A DNA stretch of 64,000 nucleotides from Streptomyces sp. 549 (GCF_030124175.1 NZ_JASKMT010000015.1:62001-126000), one strand, 5' to 3'. Positions 27,558 through 37,006 are shown, numbered from the stretch's first letter. Notes: generated by a model from the sequence alone, not told the origin. Translations and numbers: made by a program.

Positions 27558-29624
27558 ATGGACACTCGGGATTCGCTGACGGACCCGGTCAGAGAACCGG
27601 GGCCCTGGCCCGCCGAGGCGGAGTCCACCCTGGCCCTCAACCGGATGGGCACCTTCGACTGGGACCTCGACGCAGGCAGGCTCCACCTGGACGACTCCGC
27701 CCTGCGCGTGCTGGAGCTGACCGCCGAGGAGTACGACGGCACCCCCGAGGGCCTGGGCGTGCGGCTGCCCGCCAGCGAGGGCGCCCGCCTGGACGCGCTG
27801 TTCTCCCAGGCGCTGAAGCAGCGCCACACCACCTACGGCGCCTACTTCCGCATCCGGCGCGCGGACGGCACCCTGCGCTGGACCCACACCCAGGGCCACA
27901 TCCGGCGGGACGGCCAGGGCCGGCCGCGCCGCGTGCTGGGCATCATCCGCGACGCCACCGACGAGCTGAGCCACTCCACCAACCGCCTCACCCTCGACAA
28001 CCACCGCCGCCACGAGGCCAGCGTGGTGGAGGAGACCGCCGCCGCCCTGGCCCACGCCCGCACGGTCCGCGACGTGATCGACGTGCTGGAGAGCTCCCGC
28101 GGCCTGGGCCGGCTGGGCGCGGTGAGCCTGATGATGGGCTTCGCCGAGGGCAACCGCATCCACCTCGTCGCCGAGGGCCGCACCAGCAGCTTCGTCCCGG
28201 AACTGGAGTACACGCGCATCGACGCGGACTTCCCCATGAGCGAGGTGGTGCGCACCCTCACCCCGCGCTACCTCGTCTCCCGCGAGGAGTTCGCCCGCCG
28301 CTACCCGCAGCTGTGGCCGCACATCGCGCCCCTGGACGCCTCGGCCGCCGCCTACCTGCCGCTGATCGCGCAGGGCCGTCCGCTGGGCGCGCTGGGACTG
28401 CTGTTCCGGCACAAGCACACCTTCCCCGCCGGTGAGCGCTCCCTGCTCACCGCCCTGACCAGCAGCATCGCGCAGAGCCTGCAACGCGCGAAGCTGTTCG
28501 AGCAGGAGCTGGAACTCGCCGAGAGCCTGCAGCGCTCGATGCTGCCGCACTCCCTGCCCGACATCCCCGGCATGCGGACCGCCGTCAGCTACCGCCCGGC
28601 CCGCAGCGGCCGGGGCATGGGCGGCGACTGGTACGACGTCATCCCGCTGCCCGGCGGCCGGGTCGCCGCCGTCATCGGCGACGTGCAGGGCCACGACACG
28701 CACGCCACCGCCGTCATGGGGCAGCTGCGCATCGTGCTGCGCGCCTACGCCGCCGAGGGCCACTCCGCGGCGACGGTGCTGTCCCGGGCGTCGGCGTTCC
28801 TCCGCGACCTGGACACCGACCGCTTCGCCACCTGCCTGTACGCCGAGGTCGATCCGACCACCGGCTGGCTGCGCATGGTCAGGGCCGGGCACCTCGACCC
28901 GCTGCTCAGCCGCAGCGACGGCACCTGCCGGCCGTTCCCGGTGGTCGGCTCGCTGCCGCTCGGCATGCCGGTCGTGGGGACGCCGGACTACCCGGTGACG
29001 GCCATGGAGCTGGAGGCGGGGGAGACCCTGCTCATGTTCACCGACGGGCTGGTGGAGCAGCCGGGCAAGGACATCGAGGACGGTGTGCACGACCTCGCCG
29101 CGGCGGTCACCCGCGGCCCGGCTGACCTGGGCAAGATGGCCGAGTGGCTGTGCGAGGAGCCGGGCGGGCGGGCCGGCTCCGACGACATGGCCGTGCTGCT
29201 GCTGCGCCGCGACCGGCAGCCCGCCCGGCAACTGGGCCGACGGCTGCACCAGCACGTCGCCCCCGGCGACACCCGCGCCCTGGCCGGTATCCGCCAGATG
29301 GTCCAGGCGGCGGCCCGCGCCTGGAACGCCGACCCGTGCGTGGACGACATCACCCAGGCCACCCACGAACTCGCCGCCAACGCGCTGGAGCACACCGGGG
29401 GCGGCGCGCTGGTCACGGTCCGGCTGCTGGGCGGTGCGGAACGCCGGCTGCGGGTCGAGGTCGAGGACGCCAGCAGCGTCCACCCGGTGCTGCCCGCCCC
29501 CGAACGGTCGGGGCAGGGCGGCCGGGGGCTGCTGCTCGTCGACCGGCTCGCCGACGTGTGGGGTGTGGAGTCCCGGGGCGTCGGCAAGCTGGTGTGGTGC
29601 GAGTTCATCTGCCCGTCGGACTGA
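27558..29624 (+). CDS. PAS-GAF-SpoIIE phosphatase with C-terminal histidine-kinase-like ATPase
   Basis: 688-residue signalling protein of the kind abundant in Streptomyces. The N-terminal PAS (NRMGTFDWDLDAGRLHLDD to ~140) and GAF (~160-310) sensor domains are followed by a PP2C/SpoIIE phosphatase (~330-550; GGDWYDVIPL, GDVQGHD, AGHLDPLL). A HATPase_c domain of anti-sigma-factor type closes it (THELAANALEHT, GRGLLLVDRLAD). It combines RsbU-like phosphatase and RsbW-like kinase modules, so it probably acts on an anti-sigma antagonist; the partner is unknown. The ATG at 27558 follows a GGGGGTGTGGC site. Confidence 0.93.
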   Translation: MDTRDSLTDPVREPGPWPAEAESTLALNRMGTFDWDLDAGRLHLDDSALRVLELTAEEYDGTPEGLGVRLPASEGARLDALFSQALKQRHTTYGAYFRIRRADGTLRWTHTQGHIRRDGQGRPRRVLGIIRDATDELSHSTNRLTLDNHRRHEASVVEETAAALAHARTVRDVIDVLESSRGLGRLGAVSLMMGFAEGNRIHLVAEGRTSSFVPELEYTRIDADFPMSEVVRTLTPRYLVSREEFARRYPQLWPHIAPLDASAAAYLPLIAQGRPLGALGLLFRHKHTFPAGERSLLTALTSSIAQSLQRAKLFEQELELAESLQRSMLPHSLPDIPGMRTAVSYRPARSGRGMGGDWYDVIPLPGGRVAAVIGDVQGHDTHATAVMGQLRIVLRAYAAEGHSAATVLSRASAFLRDLDTDRFATCLYAEVDPTTGWLRMVRAGHLDPLLSRSDGTCRPFPVVGSLPLGMPVVGTPDYPVTAMELEAGETLLMFTDGLVEQPGKDIEDGVHDLAAAVTRGPADLGKMAEWLCEEPGGRAGSDDMAVLLLRRDRQPARQLGRRLHQHVAPGDTRALAGIRQMVQAAARAWNADPCVDDITQATHELAANALEHTGGGALVTVRLLGGAERRLRVEVEDASSVHPVLPAPERSGQGGRGLLLVDRLADVWGVESRGVGKLVWCEFICPSD

Positions 29625-29643
29625 CCCGCCGGACTGACCCGCC
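29618..29643. repeat. Two copies of a 13-bp unit over the phosphatase stop codon
   Basis: GGACTGACCCGCC is duplicated head to tail, with the real TGA in the first copy and a second TGA in the next. The arrangement is like the larger repeat behind the sugar kinase gene. Confidence 0.85.
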
Positions 29644-29805
29644 GACCGTCCTTCCGGGCTCCTCCCGGCGGGAACCCCGGGCCCTGCCGGGCGGGAGCGA
29701 AAACCCGTGGCGCGCGAAGAGGCCGCCGGACTAGGGTGACGGCGTTCCGGCGGGGCCGAAGGCCGCCGCCGCTGCCGCTGCGGAAGAAGACGGGAGGTGT
29801 TCGTG

Positions 29806-29877
29806 ATGGCTGTCACCGCGACGTGCGCCACGCGCCACCGAGATCTCATCCACACCGTTCCCGTGGTCCCCGGCTGA
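29806..29877 (+). CDS. Leader-like small peptide upstream of rsgA
   Basis: 23-codon ORF reading MAVTATCATRHRDLIHTV and ending VVPG before TGA. GGGAGGTG is placed 6 nt before the ATG, a stronger ribosome site than that of most large genes here. The R-H-x-D-L core is shared with the sulfite-reductase leader at 8744-8827, but here the single cysteine comes before rather than after it. It ends 71 nt before the rsgA start. The rest of this 324-bp gap (29625-29948) holds a possible TAGGGT -10 element near 29731 and GC-rich sequence. Confidence 0.5.
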   Translation: MAVTATCATRHRDLIHTVPVVPG

Positions 29878-29948
29878 ACCTTGCACCACCACTGACCCCG
29901 CGCCGCGCGCGGGCGCCGGGGCCACCCTTCCGTGAAGGGTCATCCCCC

Positions 29949-31094
29949 TTGTCCTCCTCTGCTTCGCCGCAGTTCCCCTCCTCCTGTTCGTCCTCCCCTT
30001 CCTCCTCGGCCGCCCCTCCGCCTCCGCCTCCGCCGCACCCGCTCGCCGCCTACGGCTGGGACGACGGCTGGCACGCCGCGTTCGCCCCGCACGCCGCGCA
30101 GGGCCTGCTGCCGGGCCGGGTCGTGCGGGTCGACCGGGGCCGCTGCCACGTCGTCACCCCGGACGGGACCGTCCGGGCCGACACCGAGTTCGTCACCCCG
30201 CGCGACCCGCTGCGGGTGGTGTGCACCGGCGACTGGGCGGCCGTCGACCCGCCCGCGGGCCGGCGCTTCGTGCGGACCCTGCTGCCGCGCAGGACCGCTT
30301 TCGTCCGCTCGACCTCCTCCAAGCGCTCCGAAGGGCAGGTCCTGGCGGCCAACGTCGACCACGCCGTGCTCTGCGTCTCCCTCGCCGCCGAGTTCGACCT
30401 CGGCCGGCTGGAACGCTTCCTCGCCCTCGCCTGGGGAAGCGGAGCCAGGCCGCTGGTGGTGCTCACCAAGGCCGACCTCGTCCCCGACCCCCGCCATCTG
30501 CTCGCCGACGCCGTGGACACCGCGCCCGGCGTGGACGTGGCGCTGGCGAGCGCCGCCACCGGCGAGGGCGTCGACGACGTCGCAGCCCTGCTGACGGGCG
30601 GCACCGCCGTACTGCTCGGCCAGTCCGGCGCGGGCAAGTCGACCCTGGCCAACGCGCTGCTGGGGGAGCGCCGGATGGAGGTGCAGGAGGTCCGTGACCG
30701 GGACGGCAAGGGACGCCACACCACGACCACCCGTGAACTGGCCCTGCTGCCCGCCGGGGGCGTGCTCATCGACACGCCCGGCCTGCGCGGGGTCGGCCTG
30801 TGGGATGCCGGCCCCGGACTGGAGCAGGCCTTCGCCGAAGTGGAGGAACTGGCCGCCCGCTGCCGGTTCCCCGACTGCCGGCACGAGGTCGAGCCCGGCT
30901 GCGCCGTGCTGGCCGCCCTGGCGGACGGCTCGCTCGCGCACCGCCGGCTCGACAGCTACCGCAAGCTCCAGCGGGAGAACCTGCGTCTGGCGGCCCGGAC
31001 CGACGCCCGGCTGAGGGCCGAGCAGCGCAAGGTGTTCAAGCAGCGGCAGGCGCTGGGACGCCACATGATGGAACGCAAGCGCGGACGCCGGTAG
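29949..31094 (+). CDS. rsgA: Ribosome small-subunit-dependent GTPase A (RsgA)
   Basis: 381-residue circularly permuted GTPase that assists late maturation of the 30S subunit. An OB-fold part is followed by motifs in permuted order: G4 (TKADL), G5-like (ASAATGEG), G1 (GQSGAGKST) and G3 (DTPGLRG). A C-terminal zinc knuckle follows (CRFPDCRHEVEPGC). The N-terminus has a Ser/Pro-rich stretch. I place the start at TTG 29949, 11 nt behind GAAGGG; the frame is open further upstream but overlaps the small leader-like ORF in another frame and lacks a ribosome site. Confidence 0.92.
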   Translation: MSSSASPQFPSSCSSSPSSSAAPPPPPPPHPLAAYGWDDGWHAAFAPHAAQGLLPGRVVRVDRGRCHVVTPDGTVRADTEFVTPRDPLRVVCTGDWAAVDPPAGRRFVRTLLPRRTAFVRSTSSKRSEGQVLAANVDHAVLCVSLAAEFDLGRLERFLALAWGSGARPLVVLTKADLVPDPRHLLADAVDTAPGVDVALASAATGEGVDDVAALLTGGTAVLLGQSGAGKSTLANALLGERRMEVQEVRDRDGKGRHTTTTRELALLPAGGVLIDTPGLRGVGLWDAGPGLEQAFAEVEELAARCRFPDCRHEVEPGCAVLAALADGSLAHRRLDSYRKLQRENLRLAARTDARLRAEQRKVFKQRQALGRHMMERKRGRR

Positions 31095-31152
31095 CCCGGT
31101 GCCGCGCCGGTAGCGGCAGCGAGTCGACAACACGAGGAGAAGGGGGCGGGCG

Positions 31153-31734
31153 GTGGCCGAGGGCACGCGGCCGAAGCTGGCACCGCTCGACTTCCAGCTG
31201 GTGCTGCTGCGCCGGATGGCCGACTTCCAGCCTGATCTGGTGGCGTCGTCCCTGCGGCGCCTGGGCACCGACCGGGCCCGGATGCGGGAGGCGAACCGCC
31301 GCTGGCAGGCCTGGGCCCGGTCAGCGCACGGCGGCAGCGCACTGCGCCGCTACCGGTCCGTGCTCGGCCCGCCGCTCGAGCGCACGGCACGGCGGGTGGG
31401 AGACCTGGAGTGCGAGGCGCTGACCTGGCCGGTCCCGCTCTGGCCGGACCTGCGGTTCGAGGTGATGACCACCGCGGACGGCGGGGTGTGGAACGCGTGG
31501 CTGGTCCGCGCACCCGGCGCACCGGGACCGCTGCTGCGCACCGTCGCGGACCTGGAGCCGTGGAGTTGCACGGTCGACGAGGTGGCGCGGGCGTTCGCCC
31601 CGGCGCGCCCGATGCAGGGCTCGGCACCGACCCGCTGGCAGCTGGCCTTCAGCGCGCCGGACACCGGAGGCGAGCGGCGGCCGGTGGTCGCGGAGTTCAC
31701 CTGGGGGCTGCTCCAGCGGCTGCCGCCACCGTGA
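31153..31734 (+). CDS. Conserved hypothetical protein
   Basis: 193-residue soluble protein starting at GTG 31153 behind an AGAAGGGGGCGG site. Its mixed charged sequence has an Arg-rich N-terminal half and a tryptophan-rich C-terminal half ([26 protein letters not shown]). There is no signal peptide, membrane helix or motif I can name. It lies 58 nt downstream of rsgA in the same direction and may be co-transcribed. Function unknown. Confidence 0.75.
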   Translation: MAEGTRPKLAPLDFQLVLLRRMADFQPDLVASSLRRLGTDRARMREANRRWQAWARSAHGGSALRRYRSVLGPPLERTARRVGDLECEALTWPVPLWPDLRFEVMTTADGGVWNAWLVRAPGAPGPLLRTVADLEPWSCTVDEVARAFAPARPMQGSAPTRWQLAFSAPDTGGERRPVVAEFTWGLLQRLPPP

Positions 31735-31758
31735 CCGGCGGGGCTGGCCGCCGGCCGG

Positions 31759-32394
31759 TCAGCGGCGGATGAGGCCGAGTTCGGTGGCGGCGGCGACGGC
31801 TGCGGTCCGCGAGGTGACGCCGAGTTTGGTGTAGACCCGGGCCAGATGCGACTTGACGGTGCCCTCGGTGAGATGCAGCCGCCGGGCCACGCCCTGGTTG
31901 GACAGCCCCTCGGAGACCAGCCCGAGAACCTCCGTCTCGCGCCTGGTCAGGGCCGTTCCGGGCGTGCGCAGCCGGTGCATCAGCCGGTCGGCGACCGTGG
32001 GCGCCAGGATGGTGCGCCCGGCGGCGGCGGTGCGGACGGCGGCGGCGAGGTCCTCGGGCGGGGCGTCCTTGAGCAGGTAGCCGGTCGCGCCGGCCTCGAT
32101 CGCCGGGAGCGTGTCGGCGTCGGAGTCGTAGGTGGTGACGATCAGGACGCGTGGTGCGCCCGGCCGGGCGGTGATGGCGGCGGTGGCCTCGGCGCCGCCC
32201 ATGCCGTCGCCGAACCGGAGGTCCATCAGCACCACGTCCACGTCGCCTGCCGCGGCGCGGGCGACCGCGTCCTCAGCGGTGGCGGCCTCGGCCACCACCG
32301 TCATGCCCGGCTCGGTCTCCAGCACCGCGCGCAGCCCGGCGCGGACGACCGGGTGGTCGTCGGCCAGCAGCAGGCGGACGGGCAGGCCGGTCAC
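31759..32394 (-). CDS. NarL/FixJ-family response regulator
   Basis: 211-residue two-component regulator. The receiver domain has the acidic pair (LLADDHP), phospho-acceptor Asp in VVLMDLRFGDGMGG and Lys in YLLKDAPPEDL. A LuxR-type helix-turn-helix follows (LTRRETEVLGLVSEGLSNQGVARRLHLTEGTVKSHLARVYTKL). GTG 32394 overlaps the kinase stop codon (GTGA). Its target is probably the divergent ABC exporter operon 1.4 kb away, a common arrangement. Confidence 0.95.
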   Translation of the reverse strand: MTGLPVRLLLADDHPVVRAGLRAVLETEPGMTVVAEAATAEDAVARAAAGDVDVVLMDLRFGDGMGGAEATAAITARPGAPRVLIVTTYDSDADTLPAIEAGATGYLLKDAPPEDLAAAVRTAAAGRTILAPTVADRLMHRLRTPGTALTRRETEVLGLVSEGLSNQGVARRLHLTEGTVKSHLARVYTKLGVTSRTAAVAAATELGLIRR

Positions 32395-33662
32395 GGGCGT
32401 GCCTCGTGCGAGGTCGCGGTGGACGGGGGCGGAGTTGAGGGGGGAGGGGCCGACGGGGGAAGCGGAAGCCGGACGGCCAGGGCGGTGCCGCGGCCCGGCG
32501 CGGACGTGAGGGTCACGTCGCCGTCGAGGGCGCGCACCCGGGCGCGCATGGCGGCCAGGCCGAAACCGCCGCCGCTTCCCTGGCCGGGCCCGCTCCCCGG
32601 GCCCGGGTCGGGCAGCAGCTCCGGGTCGAAGCCGACGCCGTCGTCGCGCACGTCCACGCTGACGACGTCCCCGCCGTAGCGGAGGGTGACGTCGACGGTG
32701 GTGCCGCGCGAGTGCTGCACGGCGTTGGCCAGCGCCGACTGGGCGACGCGCAGCAGCGCCACCTCGTGCGCGGTCGGCAGCGGCACGGCGGTGCCGACAC
32801 GGTGGAACCGGGCGGTGACGCGGTGGCGCACGGAGGCGGTGGCGCACAGGCGTTCCAGGGCGCCGGCCAGCGTGGTGCCGTCCAGCGCGGGCGGGGTGAG
32901 GGCCGCGACGAAGCGGCGGGCCTCGGCCAGGTCGTCCGCCGCCGCCTGCCGGGCCTGCTCGACGTGGCGGGCCGCGAGCTGCGGCGAGTCGGGTAGGGCG
33001 CGCTCGGCGGCGCGCAACAGCAGCTGGACGCTGGTCAGGCCCTGCGCGAGCGTGTCGTGGATCTCGCGGGCCAGCCGTTCGCGCTCGGCCAGCACACCTG
33101 CGGTGTGCTGGGCCTCGGCCAAGTCAGCGCGGGTCGCGGTGAGTTCGTCGATCAGTTCGCGGCGCTGCTCGCTCTCCCGGTACAGGGCCTGGTAGCCCCA
33201 CACCACTGCGACGGCGACCGCGGCACCGAGCGCGGGGCCGAGCGCCATGGCCGGGGCGAAGGCGCCCCGGTGGGCGGCGAACGCGGTGATCGCCGCCAGC
33301 GCGGTCGCGGCCACGGCGACGAGCCCGGTGCGCCGCGGCAGCAGCTGCAGCTGGAGGAAGTACAGCGGGAACGCCACCCACACGGCGTCGGCGGACAGCG
33401 CCAGCAGGGTCAGCCAAGCGGCGCCGACGGAGGCCAGCCACCAGGCGGCGGCCTGCCGGGAGCGGCCGAAGCGGGGGAGCAGCGGACCCGCCGCGTAGAC
33501 CAGTGCGCAGACCGCGGCGACGGCGGCGATCGCCGGGGCGTGCGGGCGGCTGTCGGCCACGGCACGGGCGGCGGCCAGCGCGAGCAGTCCGACCACCAGC
33601 AGGTGCAGGCACCAGGCCAGGGCCCGGCTGACCGGGTTCGAAGTGGGGACGGTGAGGTTCAC
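32391..33662 (-). CDS. Two-component sensor histidine kinase (HisKA_3 type)
   Basis: 423-residue membrane kinase. About five to six hydrophobic N-terminal segments (residues ~12-160) lead to a short coiled region. The dimerisation/phosphoacceptor box ERERLAREIHDTLAQGL is followed by a HATPase domain (LANAVQHSRG, VRDDGVGFDPE, GFGLAAMRARV). The short Pro/Ser tail is dispensable-looking. The GTG at 33662 has GGGAGGATC upstream. It pairs with the response regulator and faces an ABC exporter, so it may sense a membrane-active compound (inference). Confidence 0.93.
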   Translation of the reverse strand: MNLTVPTSNPVSRALAWCLHLLVVGLLALAAARAVADSRPHAPAIAAVAAVCALVYAAGPLLPRFGRSRQAAAWWLASVGAAWLTLLALSADAVWVAFPLYFLQLQLLPRRTGLVAVAATALAAITAFAAHRGAFAPAMALGPALGAAVAVAVVWGYQALYRESEQRRELIDELTATRADLAEAQHTAGVLAERERLAREIHDTLAQGLTSVQLLLRAAERALPDSPQLAARHVEQARQAAADDLAEARRFVAALTPPALDGTTLAGALERLCATASVRHRVTARFHRVGTAVPLPTAHEVALLRVAQSALANAVQHSRGTTVDVTLRYGGDVVSVDVRDDGVGFDPELLPDPGPGSGPGQGSGGGFGLAAMRARVRALDGDVTLTSAPGRGTALAVRLPLPPSAPPPSTPPPSTATSHEARP

Positions 33663-33794
33663 GATCCTCCCAGCCTAGGCAGACGGCGCGCGAGCGGGCC
33701 TCTGCCAAAAGGAGGAGTCCGGCCGCCGCCTTACGACCCGCGAAGTGCGGTCCTGCGCCGGATGCCCGCACGGGGGCCGGCGGCGACGCTGAGG

Positions 33795-33821
33795 GCACAC
33801 CGCACACCGCACACCGCACAG
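33795..33821. repeat. GCACACC short tandem repeat in the kinase/ABC divergent promoter
   Basis: Three full copies of GCACACC plus a partial one lie between the kinase start and the divergent permease start. Possible binding site for the response regulator or simple slippage; I cannot tell which. Confidence 0.6.
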
Positions 33822-33866
33822 CACCGTGCAGCACCGCGCCATCCGTGGAAGGGAAGGCCCTCACCC

Positions 33867-34955
33867 GTGTTCGTCGCCTGGAGAGACCTCAGGTTCGCCA
33901 AGGGGCGCTTCGCCCTGATGGGGACCGTCACCGTGCTGATCACGCTGCTGGTCGGCCTGCTGTCCGGGCTGACCGCCGGCCTGGCCCGGCAGAACGTCTC
34001 CGCGATCACCGGCCTGCCCGCCGACAGCATCGCCTTCCAGGCGCCCGGCGGCGGGCAGGACGTGTCGTACACCCACTCCACCGTCACCGAGCGGCAGTGG
34101 CGGACATGGGCCGAGGCCCCCGGGGTGACCAGCGCGGAACCGCTGGCGATCACCACCACCAGGGCCGCCGCTGGAGACCGCAGCACCGCGGTCTCCGCCT
34201 TCGGCGTGCGGCCCGGTTCCACGCTGGCACCCGACGGCGGCCGGATCGGCGACCGCTCGGCGGTCCTGTCGGCCACGGCAGCCGCCGACCTCGGGCTGGA
34301 GCCCGGCGACCCCTTCACCCTGGCCGGCCGGCAGCTGAACGTGGCGTCCGTGCGGGGCGACGCGTCCTTCAGCCACCTTCCGGTGATCTGGACCGGCCTC
34401 GACGCCGCCCCGCGCACGAGTGCCCCCGCCGGCGCGGGCGACGGGCCGTCCGCCACCGTGATCGCACTCAACACCACCTCCGGGGCCGACCTGTCGGCGG
34501 TCGACCGGGCCGCGGGCACCAGCACGCTCCCCAGGGACGACACCCTCACCGCGATCGGCTCCTACGCCGCGGAGAACAGTTCGCTGCAACTGATGCGCGG
34601 CTTCCTGTTCGCCATCTCCGCGCTGGTCATCGGCGCCTTCTTCACCGTCTGGACCATCCAGCGCAGCGCGGACATCGCCGTGCTCAAGGCGCTCGGCGCC
34701 TCCACCGCCGACCTGCTGAAGGACGCCCTGGGCCAGGCCGCCGTCCTGCTCACCGGCGGCACCCTGCTCGGTACCGGGCTCGCCGCCGGCCTCGGCGCGA
34801 TCCTCGCGGGTGGCACGGTGCCGTTCCGGCTCACGCCGGGCACGGTGCTGGTCCCTGCGGCCGTGACGGTCCTGCTCGGCCTGCTCGGCGCCGCGCTGGC
34901 CGTCCGCCGCGTCACCACCGTCGACCCGCTGACCGCTCTGGGGAGCGTGCGATGA
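33867..34955 (+). CDS. ABC transporter permease, FtsX/MacB-like
   Basis: 362-residue permease. One N-terminal helix (MGTVTVLITLLVGLLSGLTAGL) precedes a ~200-residue extracytoplasmic domain, then three C-terminal helices, the FtsX topology. It is probably part of an exporter or lipoprotein/peptide-handling system rather than an importer. The GTG at 33867 has GGGAAGG upstream. Its stop overlaps the start of the ATPase gene, and it is divergent from the two-component pair. Confidence 0.88.
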   Translation: MFVAWRDLRFAKGRFALMGTVTVLITLLVGLLSGLTAGLARQNVSAITGLPADSIAFQAPGGGQDVSYTHSTVTERQWRTWAEAPGVTSAEPLAITTTRAAAGDRSTAVSAFGVRPGSTLAPDGGRIGDRSAVLSATAAADLGLEPGDPFTLAGRQLNVASVRGDASFSHLPVIWTGLDAAPRTSAPAGAGDGPSATVIALNTTSGADLSAVDRAAGTSTLPRDDTLTAIGSYAAENSSLQLMRGFLFAISALVIGAFFTVWTIQRSADIAVLKALGASTADLLKDALGQAAVLLTGGTLLGTGLAAGLGAILAGGTVPFRLTPGTVLVPAAVTVLLGLLGAALAVRRVTTVDPLTALGSVR

Positions 34956-35635
34956 GCCTGAACCTGACCGACGTCACCCTCACCTACCCCGACGGCGAGT
35001 CCCGCCTGACCGCCCTGGACCGTGTCACCCTCGACGTGCCCCGCGGCAGCCTGACCGCCGTGGTCGGGCCGTCCGGTTCCGGCAAGTCCAGCCTGCTCGC
35101 CGTCGCCGCCACGCTCGTCACTCCCGACTCGGGGCGGGTGACGATCGACGGGACCGCCACGGCGGGCATGACCCGCCGCGAGCTGACCGAGCTGCGGCGC
35201 CACCGGATCGGCATCGTCTTCCAGCAGCCCAACCTGCTTCCCTCCCTGACGGCGGCGGAGCAGCTGGAGGTCATGGGCCGGATCGCCGGCCGCCGTCCCG
35301 CCGAGGCGCGAGAGCGGGCCGGGGAGCTGCTGGCCGCCGTCGGACTGACGGCGGAGGCGGGACGGCGCCCCCACCAGCTCTCCGGCGGCCAGCGACAGCG
35401 GGTCAACCTCGCCCGCGCCCTGGTGAACGACCCCACGGTCCTGCTGGTCGACGAACCCACCAGCGCGCTCGACCACGAACGCGGCGCGGCCGTCATCGAA
35501 CTCGTCACCCGGCTCACCCACCGGCAGGCCACCGCCACCGTGCTGGTCACCCACGACCGCACGCACCTCACCGCTGTCGACCGTGTCGCCGAGGTCCGCG
35601 ACGGACGCCTCCAGCCGTCGGAACCGCCCGGCTGA
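34952..35635 (+). CDS. ABC transporter ATP-binding protein, LolD/MacB-like
   Basis: 227-residue ATPase with Walker A (GPSGSGKSS), Q-loop (FQQPNLLPSL), signature LSGGQRQRVNLARAL, Walker B (VLLVDEPTSALD) and switch His (VTHD). The length and SGK-S Walker A fit the LolD/MacB branch and match the FtsX-like permease. The ATG overlaps the permease stop (ATGA), so the two are a unit. Confidence 0.93.
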   Translation: MSLNLTDVTLTYPDGESRLTALDRVTLDVPRGSLTAVVGPSGSGKSSLLAVAATLVTPDSGRVTIDGTATAGMTRRELTELRRHRIGIVFQQPNLLPSLTAAEQLEVMGRIAGRRPAEARERAGELLAAVGLTAEAGRRPHQLSGGQRQRVNLARALVNDPTVLLVDEPTSALDHERGAAVIELVTRLTHRQATATVLVTHDRTHLTAVDRVAEVRDGRLQPSEPPG

Positions 35636-35680
35636 CCGGCCGCCCGGCCGGGCCGTGGAGGCCACCCGGTGGCGGGGACC

Positions 35681-37006
35681 TCACCGGGGGACCGGCTCGG
35701 TGGCGGTCCGCGGGGCCGCAGCCGGCGGGGGATCGTCCATGCCGCGGAACGACCGCACCCCCACCGGGGCCAGCGTCACCAGCAGGTAGACGGCACCGAA
35801 CCCGAGCACGGCGACGGACAGGCCCGCGCCCTCCACGAGGAACCCGGCCGCCAGCGAACCCATCGGAGTCGCCGCGAGCGCCCCGGCGTAGGAGATGCCC
35901 ATGACCCGGCTCCGCATCGCGTCCGGCACCCGCTCGTACAGCACGGTGGTGAGGATCGGGTTCAGCGCGCCCGCCGCGAGGCCGCCGACGGCCATCATCA
36001 CCAGCAGCGGCACCAGCCCCTCACCGAGCGCCGCCACCAGCATGCGCGGCGCCCCCGCCACCAGGAAGCAGCAGGTGAACACCGGCCAGCGCGGCAGGCG
36101 GTGCCCGAAGGAACCGTAGAGCAGGGCCCCGGCGAGGGCGCCGGCACCGCCGACCGCGAACAGCAGCCCCAGGTCCACCGGGCCGCCCAGGTGCTCCCTG
36201 GCGTGCACCGGCAGCAGGACCGACGACCAGCCCGCGTCCAGGGAGTTCGTCACGAGCACCATCGCGGTGATGCCCCACAGCAGGGGGAGGCGCAGCAGGA
36301 AGCGGAACCCGTCCGCCAACTCTCCCGCGTACGCCCGCGGCGACACCGTCCCGGTGGCGCGGACCGGGCCGGCGGCGGTGAATCCACGCAGCCCGACCGC
36401 GATGATCGCGGCCGACACGGCGAAGGTCAGCGCGTCCAGGAGCAGCACCGCCTCCGCGCCGAGCGTCGCGATCAGCAGGCCCGCCAGCGCCGTTCCCGCC
36501 ATGCGAGCACCCCGTGAGACGCCGTCGAAGAACCCCGCGGCCCGGACCAGCGGGGTGCCCGCCCGTTCGGCCAGGGCGGGCAGCAGCACACTGCGCGCGG
36601 TCTCACCCGGCGCGTGGAACAGCCCGTTGACGGCCATCAGTACGCACAGCAGCCAGAACGGCAGCAGGCCGGCGGCGTGCAGCAGTGGCACCGCCGCCAC
36701 CGTGACACCGCACAGCAGGTCGGTTCCGACGCTGGTCCGGCGGCGCCCGAACCGGTCGATGAGCGGGCCGCCCAGCAGTGCCGACGCGGCGACCGGAACG
36801 GTGGCGCAGAACGCCACCAGGCCGGTACGGGCCGCGCTGCCGGTGGTCTCCAGCACGAACCAGGGCACGGCCAGGAACGTCAGCGAGGTGCCGAGCACCG
36901 ACACCACGTTGGCGGCGAGCACGCTGAGCAGCGGACGCCGGTCGGGTAAGGCTGCGGGTATCGCCCCGCCGGCGTCAGCCGCGCTGGGATCGTCGGTGGC
37001 GCTCAC
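35681..37006 (-). CDS. MFS transporter
   Basis: 441-residue major facilitator with ~12 transmembrane helices. The loop 2-3 signature is GGPLIDRFGRRRTSVGTD, and an N-terminal Ala/Asp-rich tail precedes helix 1. It resembles the enterobactin-exporter-like/macrolide-efflux drug transporters. The GTG at 37006 overlaps the stop of a 77-residue gene. It is the last gene of a three-gene unit starting with a winged-helix regulator, so it is likely an efflux pump under that regulator. Confidence 0.9.
   Translation of the reverse strand: MSATDDPSAADAGGAIPAALPDRRPLLSVLAANVVSVLGTSLTFLAVPWFVLETTGSAARTGLVAFCATVPVAASALLGGPLIDRFGRRRTSVGTDLLCGVTVAAVPLLHAAGLLPFWLLCVLMAVNGLFHAPGETARSVLLPALAERAGTPLVRAAGFFDGVSRGARMAGTALAGLLIATLGAEAVLLLDALTFAVSAAIIAVGLRGFTAAGPVRATGTVSPRAYAGELADGFRFLLRLPLLWGITAMVLVTNSLDAGWSSVLLPVHAREHLGGPVDLGLLFAVGGAGALAGALLYGSFGHRLPRWPVFTCCFLVAGAPRMLVAALGEGLVPLLVMMAVGGLAAGALNPILTTVLYERVPDAMRSRVMGISYAGALAATPMGSLAAGFLVEGAGLSVAVLGFGAVYLLVTLAPVGVRSFRGMDDPPPAAAPRTATEPVPR

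Noticed and set aside
26868..29855. 995-codon open frame on the minus strand across the YihY and phosphatase genes
   Set aside because: It is antisense to two genes with clear domains. Its product is a Gly/His/Gln/Arg-rich sequence without motifs, the usual shadow in high-GC DNA.
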